DNA of 64,000 nt from positions 682,001 to 746,000 of the forward strand of contig SPEL01000002.1 of assembly GCA_009360885.1 (NCBI GenBank), written 5' to 3'. This document shows, one piece after another, positions 48,160 through 56,241 of the stretch (its first letter is position 1; each line of letters begins with the position of its first letter). Origin of the DNA: Sphingobium sp. GTDB taxonomy: Bacteria > Pseudomonadota > Alphaproteobacteria > Sphingomonadales > Sphingomonadaceae. The notes under the pieces were generated by a model. That model worked only from the letters and a program-made list of their open reading frames with translations, was not told the origin of the DNA and made no database searches. The position numbers were made by a program, and so were the translations under genes.

Positions 48160-48240
48160 CCACACTCACCCCACCCATGAAATACAGGGGGCGGCATCCG
48201 TTAATTTAACCGGGTGTGTGCATGTTTTCTGGGATGGGCC

Positions 48241-48351
48241 GAATGAAGGCGGTCAGGGCGGTCAGGGCGGCACCGCCTTCGCCGCCTTGGTTGGGGCAGC
48301 TTCGTCGGAATTACACACCGCCCTCGCCGCCTTCGCCGCCCTGAAATCACC
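48241..48351. repeat. GGCGGT hairpin repeats before replicase 1
   Basis: GAATGAAGGCGGTCAGGGCGG repeats its GGCGGTCAGGG unit twice, then faces two inverted CACCGCC/CGCCGCC blocks. It is the largest of three such blocks and could be a replication or transcription signal for the gene at 48740. Confidence 0.6.
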
Positions 48352-48739
48352 CTCAGCGGGGAGAAATTCCTCCAACAGCGAGGGGTGACTGAAACGAACA
48401 AATCAATACAAAAAAGCTAAGTTAATAAATATCCAATTTTGATTGTTAATTCATAGAATGAAAATATGCAATAGACCGCTTACAAGAAAGTCTGGAATAT
48501 AATAATATTCAATGTTTTCAATAACTTGAAACATGGTTGGTTTAACCCTGTCAAGGGTAAGAACGGCAACCGAGAAAAGCATGTCATCGCACTGTTTTTA
48601 GCTGCCGTACGTTGCATTTTAGCAACACCAGCCGAGGGCTGGAAATATATGATTTTATTACCCGTTCATAATTGAACCAGCGGTTTTCAATCATATTATT
48701 TTCGCCTTCCTCATCACCCATATAATGAGGATATTTATT
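48352..48739. other. AT-rich leader of replicase 1
   Basis: About 390 bases, strongly AT-rich from 48400 to 48570. A loose hairpin TTGCATTTTAGCAA lies near 48610. No gene is seen. An AT-rich tract next to GC hairpins before a replicase is the usual layout of an origin, which is inference. Confidence 0.4.
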
Positions 48740-51214
48740 ATGTCTGCCGCACATAATTTACCTGAAATTGACTTCTCAAAATTACTTAATACTGAAGCCA
48801 TAAAATTGAGTAATGCTAATTTCATCAACAATATATTTACTGAATTACCCGAAGGCGTTATATCAACTATTTGCACCAAGCCCGGAGACCCCGGAAACGG
48901 CGGCTGGTTTGCTCAAAATGGCGATGATATTGCGACGAAGTGCCTGCCCAAAAATAATAATTACTTCAACTGCTCCAGCTTCCGGGCCGGAGAAGGCGGG
49001 GGCGTATACGCGCGTAAAGAGAATTTCCACGCCTATCATACGGTCGTCTTTGACGATGTGGGCACCAAAGTGCCGCGTGGGGCACTGGGAGAGCTGAAAC
49101 CGTCTTGGGAGCTTGAAACAAGCACCGGCAATTATCAGGTTGGCATTATACTCGACCCACCGTTGACGGACGCCGCACAGGTAAAGGCATTGCAGGACGC
49201 TATTATCGCAAAGGGTCTATGCGACCCCGGTGCCAATGGCGTTGCACGTTGGGCAAGGCTCCCCGAAGCCATTAACGGCAAGCCTAAATATATGAAGGAC
49301 AATCAGCCATTCCGCTGTAAGTTAACGGCTTGGAATCCTGATGTGCGGATGAGCATGGAGGCGCTGGCTAAGGCTCTCGACCTCAACCTTGCTCCAGCCC
49401 CTAAACGCACCCTCGCCCCTGCAGCACAAAAAGCAACCACGGCATTTGAGGGCAATGCTGTTTACTCGCCCAAACCAGTCGTCAATCCCGTCATTGCCGC
49501 ACTGATGGAAAAAGGTTGGTATAAAGGCCATGCTGGCGAAGGGAGGCATGATATAAGCTGCCCGTGGGTCAGCGAGCATACGGATCAAATCGACAATGGC
49601 TCTACCTATTTTGAGCCGAGCTTCGATTTTCCCGAAGGCGGCTTCAAATGCCATCATTCGCATGGTGATAAATATAAGCTGCGCCAGCTTCTAGCTGAAT
49701 TGAAGATCAGTTCCGCTGCGGCCCGGTGCAAGGCTATGGTCAAAATGGACACAGGCGATCAGTATCTTGTGAATGACGCGATGCAGCGCATTCTGGCAGC
49801 GCCGGGTGATATTTATCACGCCGAAGGCCAGTTAGTACGGGTCACAAAGTCCGCCTTCGGTAAGGCAGCATCCGTCAAACCACTAGCACAGATTGAGGTT
49901 CTGGACATTCTTTCTGAGCATGCGGTTTGGCTGAAATATGACGCCCGCAGCAAAGGCTATAAAAGCTGTGGACTGGATGACCGCCTGATAAGGATGGTTA
50001 TGCAGGCTGGGAATTATCCTTATCTTCCTCAGCTCAATTGCCTTGCCCATCAGCCCTTTTTGCGGCCTGATCGTTCACTTGTAATGGCCCCCGGCTATGA
50101 TGTGCAGACGGGCATTTATGCCGATTTCGACCCGGCATTGTTTCCCGTTCCTGATGCGCCAACCCGTGATGACGCGATGCAGGCCATGGGCGTATTGGAA
50201 CGCCTCCTCTGCGAATTTCATTTCGCATCGCAAGAGGATAAAGCGGCAGCATATTCGATGCTTTTAACGGGCGCAATCCGCTCCGGACTTCCTGTGGCCC
50301 CTGCCTTTAATATTACGGCATCGAACATGGGGACCGGGAAAAGCCTATTGGCACAAATTGCTGCACTCTTTGCTGGTGCAGCCCCTCCTTTCATGGGGAC
50401 CTATCCCACCAGTCAGGATGAAGCCCGTAAGCTGACCACATCAGCCTTTCGGGATCAGCCGCATTCCATCATTTTTGATGATATGAAAAGGGACTGGATC
50501 CCCTATGGCCCCCTCAACAAAATGCTCACCAGTGAAACTGTTTCCGACAGATTGCTGGGGTCCAGCCGCAACGTAACCGTTAACACCCGCGCATTAATCA
50601 TCGGAACGGGGAACAACATAGCCCCCATTGATGATATGGCACGCCGCGTTGTGACGATTAGGATTGAGCCAGCCAGCGAGACCCCTTCTACGCTGGTTTA
50701 TCAAGGCACGCCTTTGAAAACCACAAAGCAGAACCGGGAAAAATACGTGTCAGCAGCCTTAACGATTGTCCGGGCCTACATAGCAGCGGGCACTCCACAG
50801 GCTGATGTTTCCTCAATCGCCACTTATGACGATTGGAATATGTTGTGCCGTCATTCGCTGATCTGGCTTGGCAAACCGGACCCAGCACAAAGCCTTTTCA
50901 ATCAGTTGAAGGAAGACCCCGAAAGGCAGCTATTTGGTCTGGTAATGCAACACTGGCATGAACAGCATGGTAGCAGCACGAAGACTGTGCGGGAAATATT
51001 GGAGCCAAGCCACAATTATCTCAGCAACGATGCACTCTCCAATGCATTGGAAGACCTGATGGGCACCAATCTCAATGAGATTAATCGCACAAAGTTCGGC
51101 CAAATGCTCGGCAGGCATAGGGGGCAAGTCATGCACGGTCTAAAGATTGAGCAGGTTAATGCAGGCAAAGGTCGCACTGCATGGCGGGTCATTGAAATCG
51201 CTAACGAAAACTAA
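48740..51214 (+). CDS. RepB-type primase fused to an AAA+/SF3-like helicase (replicase of element 1)
   Basis: About 824 residues. The N-terminal third is a RepB-like primase-polymerase domain: KPGDPGNGGWFAQNG, VVFDDVGTKVPRG, ELETSTGNYQVGIIL, and GVARWARLPEAINGKPK. A middle region (from about 255) has Cys/His motifs (HDISCPWVSEHTD, FKCHHSHGDKY) that may bind zinc. The C-terminal third has Walker A TGKS near residue 531, Walker B IIFDDM near 577, and a sensor-like IIGTGNN near 623. It should start and unwind element replication. Start is 48740 (TGAGG upstream) rather than 48725. A terminator follows. Confidence 0.85.
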   Translation: MSAAHNLPEIDFSKLLNTEAIKLSNANFINNIFTELPEGVISTICTKPGDPGNGGWFAQNGDDIATKCLPKNNNYFNCSSFRAGEGGGVYARKENFHAYHTVVFDDVGTKVPRGALGELKPSWELETSTGNYQVGIILDPPLTDAAQVKALQDAIIAKGLCDPGANGVARWARLPEAINGKPKYMKDNQPFRCKLTAWNPDVRMSMEALAKALDLNLAPAPKRTLAPAAQKATTAFEGNAVYSPKPVVNPVIAALMEKGWYKGHAGEGRHDISCPWVSEHTDQIDNGSTYFEPSFDFPEGGFKCHHSHGDKYKLRQLLAELKISSAAARCKAMVKMDTGDQYLVNDAMQRILAAPGDIYHAEGQLVRVTKSAFGKAASVKPLAQIEVLDILSEHAVWLKYDARSKGYKSCGLDDRLIRMVMQAGNYPYLPQLNCLAHQPFLRPDRSLVMAPGYDVQTGIYADFDPALFPVPDAPTRDDAMQAMGVLERLLCEFHFASQEDKAAAYSMLLTGAIRSGLPVAPAFNITASNMGTGKSLLAQIAALFAGAAPPFMGTYPTSQDEARKLTTSAFRDQPHSIIFDDMKRDWIPYGPLNKMLTSETVSDRLLGSSRNVTVNTRALIIGTGNNIAPIDDMARRVVTIRIEPASETPSTLVYQGTPLKTTKQNREKYVSAALTIVRAYIAAGTPQADVSSIATYDDWNMLCRHSLIWLGKPDPAQSLFNQLKEDPERQLFGLVMQHWHEQHGSSTKTVREILEPSHNYLSNDALSNALEDLMGTNLNEINRTKFGQMLGRHRGQVMHGLKIEQVNAGKGRTAWRVIEIANEN

Positions 51215-51224
51215 GCGCCTTCGT

Positions 51225-51258
51225 CCACCGGGGCATGAGCGGTCCCGGTGGGCATTTT
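51225..51258 (+). terminator. Terminator after replicase 1
   Basis: CCACCGGG pairs with CCCGGTGG (8 bp), followed after a short spacer by TTTT. It lies 10 bases past the stop. Confidence 0.75.
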
Positions 51259-51272
51259 CTAGTTTCCTGAAA

Positions 51273-51335
51273 TGGGCCGAATGAAGGCGGTCAGGGCGGT
51301 CAGGGTGGCACCACCTTCGCCGCCTTCACCGCCCT
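51273..51335. repeat. GGCGGT hairpin repeat after replicase 1
   Basis: GGCCGAATGAAGGCGGTCAGG copies the start of the block at 48235-48260, and an inverted CCACCTTCGCCGCCTTCACC follows. With 48241 it brackets the replicase. Confidence 0.6.
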
Positions 51336-51543
51336 GTTTCGCGGGTTTTGCGAAAACAGTGAATATGACCGGCGGGCCAGTTTCAGGACGCAGCATGTCC
51401 GGCTGGCCCCCACAGTCCGCCAGAGGGCCATTTGCGCCCTCGGCGTCACCATACCCCCACCGGCGGCGACTTCCTGCCTGCTGCCTTAGTCAAAACCCAT
51501 TTTTGTAATGCGTGAGGCCATGGCCCGCGCCCGGAGAGCACCC

Positions 51544-52689
51544 ATGCCCAAAATGAAACTCACCGCATCCTTCTGCGCCATTGCCGATTGCGATTCTGAC
51601 CGGAAACGCACTGATTTTTACGACACAGGTATCACCGGTTTTGTGCTGGAATGCCATCAATCCGGCCATAAAAGCTATACCTTCCGCTATCATGATGAAA
51701 CGAAACGCCAACGTCAGATTAAAATCGGGAACTATGCTGATGTGACGTTCGATCAGGCCAAGCGAAAGGCGAAAGAATTACGCTCATCCGTCACCCTTGG
51801 CGGTGATCCGGTGGCCGTAAAGCAAGAGAAGAAGGCGGTCCCGCTCTATTCGCAGTTGGCAGAGCAACACCTTGCCCATGCGCGGACATATCAGAAGACG
51901 CCCGCCAATGTGGAACGTATCATCCGCATCCATCTGCTGCCACGGTGGGGCCGGATGCGGCTGACGGACATCAAGACGCAGGACATTGCCCTATGGCTGG
52001 CCGAGAAAGATATGGCTCCGGCAACCATCGAGAAGATCCGTATCACCTTCAATCGGTCATTCGAGCTGGCCGCAAAGTGGGGCATGGCGGGGGCCGATGT
52101 TAATCCGGTCAAGGCTGTTCCCCGCAAACGGTTCAGTAACGCCCGTGAACGGTTCCTCACGGCCAAGGATGTCGAACGGTTAAAGGTCGCGGTGGATGCC
52201 TCGGCCAACAAGCAACTGAAGCATATTGTGCCGCTGTTGCTGCTGACGGGCGCACGGAAGACCGAACTCCTTACCGCCCGGTGGGAGCATATAGACATGG
52301 AGCGACGGTCATGGCTTATCCCCACCAGCAAGACCGGCAAACATCGCTATGTGCCGCTATCACAACCAGCTATGGACATCATTGCTGCCCTGCCCCGGTT
52401 CGATGGCTGCCCGTGGCTGTTGCCCAATCCCGATACGCTGAAACCCTATACCGGAATCAAGCGCGCTTGGGATACGGCACGGAAAGCGGCAGGCCTTCCT
52501 GATGTAAGGGTCCATGATCTTCGCCACAGCGCAGCATCCTTCATGATTAACGCAGGGGTAGACCTTTATGCCGTTGGCCGCATCCTCGGCCATGCAGACC
52601 ACAAATCTACTATGCGCTATAGCCACCTAGCCAACGATACGCTGCGCGCTGCAGTCGAGGCAGGGGCATCCCGCATGAACGCAGCATAA
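51544..52689 (+). CDS. int: P4-type tyrosine integrase of element 1
   Basis: About 381 residues. N-terminal arm-binding domain: TDFYDTGITGFVLECHQSGHK and KIGNYADVTFDQAKRKAKELR. The catalytic domain has the Arg in TGARKTELLTARWEHID, HDLRHSAASF, and LGHADHKSTMRYSHL with the nucleophilic Tyr. It catalyses recombination between the tRNA-Thr site and the element. Start 51544 (GGAGAG upstream) aligns with the homologue at 62574; upstream in-frame ATGs do not. The copy at 62574 is about 92% identical. It lies 3.2 kb from the right att and 8.5 kb from the tRNA, instead of beside att as in many P4-type islands. Confidence 0.93.
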   Translation: MPKMKLTASFCAIADCDSDRKRTDFYDTGITGFVLECHQSGHKSYTFRYHDETKRQRQIKIGNYADVTFDQAKRKAKELRSSVTLGGDPVAVKQEKKAVPLYSQLAEQHLAHARTYQKTPANVERIIRIHLLPRWGRMRLTDIKTQDIALWLAEKDMAPATIEKIRITFNRSFELAAKWGMAGADVNPVKAVPRKRFSNARERFLTAKDVERLKVAVDASANKQLKHIVPLLLLTGARKTELLTARWEHIDMERRSWLIPTSKTGKHRYVPLSQPAMDIIAALPRFDGCPWLLPNPDTLKPYTGIKRAWDTARKAAGLPDVRVHDLRHSAASFMINAGVDLYAVGRILGHADHKSTMRYSHLANDTLRAAVEAGASRMNAA

Positions 52690-52702
52690 TCACCGCATCC
52701 CG

Positions 52703-52732
52703 CCCCGGCCTGTCCTTACGGATGGGTCGGGG
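52703..52732 (+). terminator. Terminator after integrase 1
   Basis: CCCCGGCC...GGTCGGGG arms with extra pairing (TGTCC/GGATG) at 52703-52732, followed by an A-rich then TTTATTATT stretch. A matching hairpin follows integrase 2. Confidence 0.65.
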
Positions 52733-53041
52733 AACAAGGGCTTTATTATTCTGAAAAATTAAACAATTCGTTCAGATATATAAAGAAATAATGTTTTAAT
52801 AATTTCTACATGCAGAAAGCGTTTTCATGTCTAAAATATCATGAAAAATATGACAATAATCCTTATGAAAATGCATAGATTGACTATACAGATAATTCCA
52901 CCTATATAGGTTATTGTTAACGTCGCTTGCGACGGAATTTGAAAATGCATGTTAGCAGTAATCTTCTTCCTTTCTCGCGCTATTAGCTCCGCTCGTGTTT
53001 TTACGGGCGGGTAACCTATTTTTCGTGAAAGGAAACGGCTT
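52733..53041 (+). other. AT-rich leader of the cold-shock gene with two hairpins
   Basis: CGTCGC-TT-GCGACG (52921-52934) and CCGCTCGT/ACGGGCGG around a GTTTTT loop (52989-53010) lie between an AT-rich tract and the cold-shock start. Long structured leaders are known for cspA-type genes and respond to temperature. That this one does is inference. Confidence 0.45.
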
Positions 53042-53248
53042 ATGCCTATCGGTACAGTCAAGTTCTTCAATACAGATAAAGGCTATGGATTCATCGCTCC
53101 CGAGGATGGCAGCAATGATAGCTTTGTTCACATCAGCGCGGTAGAACGTTCGGGAATGGCGACACTTCATCAAGATCAGCGCCTGAGCTATGAAATTGAA
53201 ACAGACCGGCGCGGCAAACCATCAGCAGTCAACCTCGAAGCTCTTTGA
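53042..53248 (+). CDS. csp: Cold-shock domain protein
   Basis: 68 residues, one cold-shock domain: GTVKFFNTDKGYGFI (RNP-1-like) and SFVHISAVERSGM (RNP-2-like), ending with NLEAL. It binds single-stranded RNA or DNA as an RNA chaperone. GAAAGGAAACGG is the ribosome-binding region. It is cargo of element 1, at the head of a run of small genes. The rest of the run is a 44-aa protein, a 65-aa protein and a phosphatidyltransferase. Confidence 0.93.
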   Translation: MPIGTVKFFNTDKGYGFIAPEDGSNDSFVHISAVERSGMATLHQDQRLSYEIETDRRGKPSAVNLEAL

Positions 53249-53538
53249 AATTAGAGGCAGGAGGGCGGCGAACCTCGCTATAATTACACTTTTCCAGATG
53301 GGTGATCTACATTCATCTGGAAACCCATCCAGTTAATATGCACATGCATATAGTAGCTGCAAAAATGAGTAGCCGCTCCTCAATAACGTTTCATTATGCG
53401 CTATCGGTTTCGTCCAGACGTATCTTTTAGAGACACTCCGAATCTCACGTCAGGTGACGCTGAGCAATCGACTTTCAGAGCAAGTCGCATCAGAAGATTA
53501 ATATATTTGAAAACGCGCATCAAGCGTTCAGGACTAAT
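53249..53538. other. Intergenic region with a hairpin
   Basis: TTTCCAGATG/CATCTGGAAA (53291-53300 with 53314-53323) forms a 10-bp hairpin about 45 bases after the cold-shock stop. There is no T run. No gene is seen in this stretch. Confidence 0.4.
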
Positions 53539-53673
53539 ATGAATAACAGAATCTATTCCATCTCATCTCCGCTCCATCCGCTGCGCCGGTTTCTTTTTTC
53601 AAAGCGCAGAAGCGAAAAAGGCATCCTTTCTCAGCAGGATCTCAGTCGCATTGTTGCTGAAATGGTGGGGTGA
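53539..53673 (+). CDS. Small hypothetical basic protein (44 residues)
   Basis: It reads MNNRIYSISSPLHPLRRF, FSKRRSEKGILSQQDLSRIV, AEMVG. The basic middle and the helical end ending in a Val-Gly look like a real short protein; CAGGA stands about 6 bases before the ATG. The next small gene starts 30 bases on. Function unknown. Confidence 0.6.
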   Translation: MNNRIYSISSPLHPLRRFLFSKRRSEKGILSQQDLSRIVAEMVG

Positions 53674-53703
53674 TCACCTCAACATTATTAAGGATCAAAT
53701 CCT

Positions 53704-53901
53704 ATGTCTGCTACCAGTGACTTTTATCTCGCTCGCGCCGAACAGAACGCCTATGAAGCGCGAGAATGCAATCTTGCTAATGTACGGGACAGGTACTTGC
53801 ATTCGCAGGCAGTATGGCAGGCTCTGGCAGATCGGGTACTCATAAGCGAAACCACGAGAGAAGCTCAATTAGCTGAAAAAATAGCAAAGCAAATATCATG
53901 A
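53704..53901 (+). CDS. Small conserved hypothetical protein (65 residues)
   Basis: It reads MSATSDFYLARAEQNAYEAR, then CNLANVRDRYLHSQAVWQAL, then ADRVLISETTREAQLAEK. It is highly charged and helical. I recall similar short proteins in sphingomonad genomes, without known function. 30 bases after the 44-residue protein; likely the same transcript. Confidence 0.65.
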   Translation: MSATSDFYLARAEQNAYEARECNLANVRDRYLHSQAVWQALADRVLISETTREAQLAEKIAKQIS

Positions 53902-53963
53902 ACAACCGGTTCGACATTAACTTCTCATATTGCCCGATGATTTTATGACGCTCATAAGGCATT

Positions 53964-54635
53964 ATGACAAATCAGCGACAGACTCCGCCTTCTCTTTCAA
54001 GAATCCAACAGAATTGGCTTGCGGCAGGAGAGCGTAAATTACTCACATGGCTATGCAGCCAGATGCCCGCTTGGGTCACACCTGATCGACTGACATCTCT
54101 CGGAATGCTCGGTGCAGTCATGATTTTTACGGGCTATGTGGCCAGTAATCTGGGATCATCTTGGCTGCTTCTGGCCATATTGGGCTATTTTGTTCAATGG
54201 TTCGGCGATTCAATGGACGGGAGTTTGGCTCGATACCGCCATATTGAGCGCCCTTCCTATGGTTATTTCATCGATCATAGCTGTGATGGCCTTGCCACAT
54301 TGCTCATCCTTGCTGGCATCGGACTGAGTCCTTTTGTAACAATGGATGTCGCATTAATCGCTTTAGCGGGATATTTGCTCCTTTCCATTCACGCCTATCT
54401 GTCCGCACGCGTGCTGGGTGAGTTCAAGCTTTCTTACCTTGCAGCTGGCCCCACGGAATTGCGCCTGATATTAATTGCCCTCACTCTGCTGATGATCATG
54501 CTTGGAGCAGGTCCAGGCATTTTCGGCTCTTTATCGGGCTTCGATCTCTTTGTGGGCATAGCCGGTGCCATTCTAATCACATTATTTATCATCCAGACAA
54601 TGGTGACCGGACGACGATTACGGAAAGACAGTTAA
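53964..54635 (+). CDS. CDP-alcohol phosphatidyltransferase-family membrane protein
   Basis: 223 residues, six or so membrane helices. The catalytic motif is complete: GDSMDGSLARYRH and GYFIDHSCDG give D-x2-DG-x2-AR-x9-G-x3-D-x3-D. It should transfer a phosphatidyl group from a CDP-lipid to an alcohol such as glycerol-phosphate, inositol or choline; the alcohol is unknown. It is unusual cargo for a small integrated element. It lies 62 bases after the 65-residue gene. Confidence 0.88.
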   Translation: MTNQRQTPPSLSRIQQNWLAAGERKLLTWLCSQMPAWVTPDRLTSLGMLGAVMIFTGYVASNLGSSWLLLAILGYFVQWFGDSMDGSLARYRHIERPSYGYFIDHSCDGLATLLILAGIGLSPFVTMDVALIALAGYLLLSIHAYLSARVLGEFKLSYLAAGPTELRLILIALTLLMIMLGAGPGIFGSLSGFDLFVGIAGAILITLFIIQTMVTGRRLRKDS

Positions 54636-54698
54636 GTTCATATTGTTACAAAGTGACCCGAAGGCAACTCGTTGCCATCCATTGACTGCCATCATTTT

Positions 54699-54717
54699 GG
54701 TATGAATTTTTCATACC
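54699..54717. promoter_or_regulatory. Palindrome before parD, candidate autoregulatory operator
   Basis: GGTATGAATTTTTCATACC is a perfect 8-bp inverted repeat with a TTT centre, 33 bases before the ParD start, the place where ParD-type antitoxins repress their own promoters. Confidence 0.5.
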
Positions 54718-54750
54718 CCATGTTATATCTGCTGGCAGGAGGTAGTTTAT

Positions 54751-55017
54751 ATGTCTGCTGTTGCGAAAAGAACCGTCAGCTTACCAAGCGATCAGGCCGC
54801 TTTCATTGATGCCAAGGTTCAGTCAGGTGACTATGCATCGGCCAGTGAAGTCGTTCGGGCTGGACTGCGGGCATTGAAGGAACGAGATGAGGCTGTCGAA
54901 CGCTGGCTGAGCGGTGAAGTGGCAATGAGCTATGACGCGATGAAGGCAGATCCTTCACGGGCTATTTCGGTTGATGATGCCTTCGCCAGTGTTCGCGCTC
55001 AACACATGAAACGATAA
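54751..55017 (+). CDS. parD: ParD-family antitoxin without a matching downstream toxin
   Basis: 88 residues. Residues 5-50 are the ParD ribbon-helix-helix region: KRTVSLPSDQAAFIDAKVQSG and YASASEVVRAGLRAL. The C-terminus should bind a ParE toxin. Unusually no ParE follows on this strand; the ParE-like gene that follows is on the opposite strand and already has its own antitoxin. GGAGG is 7 bases before the ATG. Likely an orphan antitoxin or a third component. Confidence 0.85.
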   Translation: MSAVAKRTVSLPSDQAAFIDAKVQSGDYASASEVVRAGLRALKERDEAVERWLSGEVAMSYDAMKADPSRAISVDDAFASVRAQHMKR

Positions 55018-55023
55018 CAGCTA

Positions 55024-55314
55024 TCAATTCATTCTCTCGGCTGGCCATTGGCGGGCAGCATGGAGGATACGCAATATTCGGATGCTGTCAGCCATCACAT
55101 CATAAACGATGATGTAATTCTGATGTGCAACCAGTTCACGGGTCCCCGGCACTCTACCCACTCGGCCTATAGAGGGATGATCGGCAAGGCGGCTGACCTT
55201 TTCGGTGAAGAGTTCATCCAACGCCAAGGCTGCATGAGGATTGTCAGCCTCGATATAGTCATAAATGGCCTCTCGGTCCGCAAGGGCAAGTGCCGTCCAA
55301 GATAGCTGCATCAT
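55024..55314 (-). CDS. parE: ParE/RelE-family toxin
   Basis: 96 residues. It reads as ParE: WTALALADREAIYDYIEADNP and FTEKVSRLADHPSIGRVGRVPGTRELV, then NYIIVYDVMADSIRILRILHAARQWP. The family either poisons gyrase (ParE) or cuts mRNA (RelE); the sequence leans toward ParE. Its start overlaps the antitoxin stop by ATGA, so it is the second gene of the minus-strand pair. Convergent and end-to-end with parD (6 bases between). Confidence 0.88.
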   Translation of the reverse strand: MMQLSWTALALADREAIYDYIEADNPHAALALDELFTEKVSRLADHPSIGRVGRVPGTRELVAHQNYIIVYDVMADSIRILRILHAARQWPAERMN

Positions 55315-55595
55315 TCAGTATCGAGTCTGCGCTGGGTCGCCGCACGACGATGGGCAAATTGCGCTTCAACATCAGCACCCGAAATTAACTGCCCCACATT
55401 GGCAGCATCCACACCACGCTGAACCTGCTGACGGAACCATATATCATGGTCTTCCATCTGCTGCTGACGCTGCACATATTCCCGCATGAAATCGCGCAAC
55501 AACTGCGCCCCGGTCCGGTCCTTTGATTTAGCTGCCGTCGCAAAGGCACTTTTCAACTGCTCATCAACCCGGAAGGTAAAGGTTGCTTCTGTCAT
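55311..55595 (-). CDS. Antitoxin partner of the ParE-like toxin
   Basis: 94 residues. N-terminal ATFTFRVDEQLKSAFATAAK matches the RelB/DinJ- or CopG-like ribbon-helix-helix start, followed by RTGAQLLRDFMREYV. The C-terminal half is polar, Gln/Arg-rich, and should bind the toxin. The ATGA overlap with the ParE gene marks an operon. GTGCTATATAGCAC (55626-55639) upstream is a perfect palindrome where an autoregulator would bind. Confidence 0.82.
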   Translation of the reverse strand: MTEATFTFRVDEQLKSAFATAAKSKDRTGAQLLRDFMREYVQRQQQMEDHDIWFRQQVQRGVDAANVGQLISGADVEAQFAHRRAATQRRLDTE

Positions 55596-55625
55596 CGCAT
55601 TATATCCGCATGTGTTACATAGTTA

Positions 55626-55639
55626 GTGCTATATAGCAC
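55626..55639. promoter_or_regulatory. Palindrome before the antitoxin gene
   Basis: GTGCTATATAGCAC is a perfect 14-base palindrome about 30 bases before the antitoxin start on the minus strand. It is a likely site for antitoxin or toxin-antitoxin binding. Confidence 0.5.
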
Positions 55640-55859
55640 AGCACAGTTCTCGGTGCCATATCCCTATGATGGAAGTGCAAAGCGGGCCAAGCGCGGGCCG
55701 GATTTTCGGAAATTACCAAGCTAACGCGCTTTAGATAGGAAACACCACTGACTGTATGTTGGCGCAGTTTGGGCGGATCGTGGGTCAAGCCGGAATTGCA
55801 TCGCCCATAATACAACAACCCATTGATATTGCTTGCCATATCCGCATCATAGCCTCTCC

Positions 55860-55904
55860 TTCGTAATGATGGGGCCACAGGTTCGAGTCCTGTAAGCGGC
55901 ACCA
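55860..55904 (+). repeat. att core, junction copy between the two elements
   Basis: It is identical to 43008-43052. Only the 3' half of the tRNA is present, so it is not a functional tRNA gene. It marks the right end of element 1 and the left end of element 2. Confidence 0.9.
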
Positions 55905-56190
55905 CCTTCCTAGAGATACATTAGCAAGGAAATGCGCGGGCTTAGCTGTGGAAGTGCCTTTGCATGGGACGCACTCTGGGTAACGTCTGGGTGATGCTTC
56001 CGCCCAATGACCCGGCCTGACCCACGATAAAGGCCGTTAGCTTCAATGGCGTTGCGGCATCCTGCTGGAAGTGGGTTAATGCGCTTCCATGCAGCACCCG
56101 TCGCCACCCCACCGTGCCGAACAAAACAGGTAAAAGGGGTAATTTCACCTGTTTCCCTGTTTTACCCCTTTATTCGGCGTCGAGTGGGGC
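55905..56190. other. Conserved left end of element 2
   Basis: Homologous to 43053-43340 with about 10% differences, including CTGGGTAACG/CTGGGTGATG direct repeats. From 56117 it has the AACAAAACAGGT...ACCTGTTT hairpin and CCCTGTTTTACCCCTTTT tail. Confidence 0.65.
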
Positions 56191-56241
56191 AGTAGTGACG
56201 ACAAAACCGCATCAAAGTTTCTTGTAGCTTAAAACCTCACT

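Noticed and set aside
48241-48351. GGCGGT repeats considered as a CRISPR array
   Set aside because: Units are short, unequal and inverted rather than direct repeats with unique spacers. No cas genes are in the window.
55615-55905. A 96-residue minus-strand open frame beginning MVPLTGLEPVAPSL
   Set aside because: Its start is the reverse complement of the tRNA-Thr 3' half. This is a known type of false protein made by reading through tRNA genes backwards.
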